A stretch of 6,196 nucleotides of DNA from the NCBI GenBank assembly GCA_003096255.1, contig PIXS01000189.1, forward strand, positions 1 to 6,196, given 5' to 3'. The stretch is from Candidatus Bathyarchaeum sp. (GTDB lineage: Archaea > Thermoproteota > Bathyarchaeia > Bathyarchaeales > Bathyarchaeaceae). Positions 4,795 through 6,196 of the stretch are shown one piece after another. The position numbers were made by a program, and so were the translations under genes. The notes below the pieces were generated by a model. The model was not told the origin of the DNA. It saw only the letters and a program-made list of their open reading frames with translations, and made no database searches. The first letter of the stretch is position 1. The number at the start of each line of letters is the position of its first letter.

Positions 4795-6196
4795 GTGCCT
4801 AAAAATATTAGAAAGCTGATTCTACCCTTCGCCATCACGGGCAAAGACAGGTTTAAGCCTTTCACAAAAGACATGGAGATGGCAGCAGTCTTCTATCTTG
4901 CAGAAAGGGGCAGAAAAAAAGGAGAAGGACGCGTTCTAAAGAAACCAGAAGAAAACCTGGCTTACATATCAGAAACCTGTTATCCCATATGGTTAATTCC
5001 ATGGAAAGGAAGAACCCTCATCTTTGACGGGCTAGAATTCACGAATCCAGCAATCTCTTACGATGAGTTGCCAGACATCAAAGCCTTCGAAAGAGATATT
5101 CAGGCAAGCTCTAGGTCACGGGAAGGATACACTGCAGCCATATCCCAGAATGCCAGCTACTTCCAGAACTTTGCTGGAAAAGAAGGAAAAACCATTCATG
5201 GTCTTATTACAAACCCGAACTTCACCAAAGATTTGATGGAGTATCTCCAAGACGCATCTGAGATTGGAAAAGAATCAACAACAAAAGCGATTTTGAAGCC
5301 GCTTCTAGATGAGTCCGAGGTTGCGGATTCCATCGGTGAGCTTTCTGATTTACGAAAAATGCTAATGGATGAAATACAGGCTCTAGGTGGAGTTATGAAG
5401 CTCCTCAGTAAACAAACAAAAGAACAGGTTAAGGCACTTCAATTGGAAATGAAGAAGACAGCAAAAGTATATGACCAAAAACTCAGGAAGCTCAAACCTA
5501 AGGTAATGGCGAAGATAAACAAAATTCAAGAAAAACGCAATGAAGAGATTACCCGAGTCGTACAAAGATATGATAGAAAACTCCGCGCCCTTCACCAACA
5601 AAGAATCAGAGCAGAGAGAGCTCTTGAACGCCATTCAAGCGACATCGAACGCATTGAGGCTGATATAAAAGTTGCTAGGGAAAACAATGATGAAGCTGGT
5701 GAGTTTCAGTTATCAAGTAAGCTTGATAAGATCAAGAAAAAGATTCCGCTGTTGGAGAAGGAGATTAAGGAGATTGATAGGGAGTTAGAAAACGTTGAAG
5801 ATGCGAAGAAGATTGATGTTTCAAAGGCAAGGGCAAAACCAAATGATCGTCTTGAGGAAGCCATGAAATGCCTTCATGATATTGAGGCTGCGAAGGAAGC
5901 TAGAACCAGAATGGAACAGCAGGAATTGGAGTCTCTGGAAGAGATGACGACTTCCATAATTAAACAGATTGATACGATGATTAAAACAAAAGAGACAGCC
6001 CTAAACGAGGTTGACAGTCTTGGCACCGCAGAAAGAAGGCGAAAGTATGCTTTGGTTTATCTTTCTAGCTATTTTGTTTGCTACGAAACAGATGATGGGA
6101 AACGATATGTTGTCTATCCTCCATCCAGGGTAGGTAGTATGGGAATCAAAACAAAACTAAAGGGTGTTTTTGGAGCAGGAAAAATGAAATCGTTTC
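4795..6196 (+). CDS. Large coiled-coil protein of unknown function, 3' end beyond window
   Basis: The frame is open for 467 codons from GTG at 4795 to the window end with no stop. GGTGGG (4785-4790) is a reasonable ribosome-binding site. GTG at 4786 is an alternative start, and an in-frame TAA at 4777 sets the upstream limit. The N-terminal part (about 1-125) looks globular, with FKPFTKDMEMAAVFYLAERG (20-39) and hydrophobic strands CYPIWLIPWKGRTLIFDGLEF (62-82). Residues about 145-205 are helical. About 205-405 is a long, highly charged Lys/Glu-rich coiled coil, broken near a proline at 318 and around 342-352 (DVSKARAKPND). After it a second globular region begins: RRKYALVYLSSYFVCYETDDGKRYVVYPPSRVG (415-447). 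No signal peptide, membrane helix, nucleotide-binding loop or nuclease motif is visible, so it is not an SMC/Rad50 ATPase as far as can be seen. I do not recognise the family. Confidence 0.8.
   Translation, partial: MPKNIRKLILPFAITGKDRFKPFTKDMEMAAVFYLAERGRKKGEGRVLKKPEENLAYISETCYPIWLIPWKGRTLIFDGLEFTNPAISYDELPDIKAFERDIQASSRSREGYTAAISQNASYFQNFAGKEGKTIHGLITNPNFTKDLMEYLQDASEIGKESTTKAILKPLLDESEVADSIGELSDLRKMLMDEIQALGGVMKLLSKQTKEQVKALQLEMKKTAKVYDQKLRKLKPKVMAKINKIQEKRNEEITRVVQRYDRKLRALHQQRIRAERALERHSSDIERIEADIKVARENNDEAGEFQLSSKLDKIKKKIPLLEKEIKEIDRELENVEDAKKIDVSKARAKPNDRLEEAMKCLHDIEAAKEARTRMEQQELESLEEMTTSIIKQIDTMIKTKETALNEVDSLGTAERRRKYALVYLSSYFVCYETDDGKRYVVYPPSRVGSMGIKTKLKGVFGAGKMKSF

Noticed and set aside
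5383..5634. 83-codon minus-strand frame
   Set aside because: It lies opposite the coiled-coil gene. Its Leu/Phe-rich translation is the mirror of Lys/Glu codons and has no promoter.
4795..6196. SMC/Rad50-like ATPase or defence nuclease
   Set aside because: The coiled coil invites this idea, but the N-terminal part has no Walker A loop and no nuclease motif is visible. The remaining C-terminus is outside the window.

Overview
The window looks like a piece of an archaeal chromosome, most plausibly from the uncultured Thermoproteota/Bathyarchaeia-like lineages. The lineage is inferred from gene content and style, not proven. Supporting points are an archaeal-type TrmI tRNA methyltransferase, a Beta_propel-type (PF09826-like) secreted protein, a short stand-alone winged-helix regulator typical of archaea, TATA-like boxes about 40 bases before start codons, and use of TTG/GTG starts. 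Composition is moderate. No tRNA, rRNA, CRISPR array, insertion sequence or integrase was seen.

Layout. (1) 1-702 (+) is the C-terminal part of a beta-propeller protein whose 5' end lies outside the window. (2) 699-1499 (-) is trmI; it converges on the first gene and their stop codons overlap. (3) 1500-1676 is a divergent promoter region. (4) 1677-2150 (+) is a stand-alone GyrI-like small-molecule-binding protein with a TTG start, followed by a hairpin plus T-tract terminator. (5) 2224-2266 is a palindromic operator array wrapped around a TATA box. It precedes a two-gene operon: a six-helix membrane protein (2293-2907) and a winged-helix regulator (2911-3240). (6) 3254-4512 (-) is a second transcription unit: family I inorganic pyrophosphatase (GTG start), then a HAD-family phosphatase. 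(7) 4513-4794 is a divergent intergenic region. (8) 4795 to the window end (+) is a large coiled-coil protein of unknown function, open at the 3' end and easily missed because it starts with GTG and has no stop in the window.

How the genes fit together. Most are housekeeping or solitary genes. TrmI methylates tRNA at A58 (and A57 in characterised archaeal enzymes), and pyrophosphatase drains PPi from biosynthesis with a small phosphatase downstream of it. The membrane protein and regulator pair is a compact unit that probably regulates itself through the ACAAAG-type sites in its promoter; its signal is unknown. The most novel-looking gene is the coiled-coil protein, which has globular ends and a long charged helical middle and matches no family I can name.
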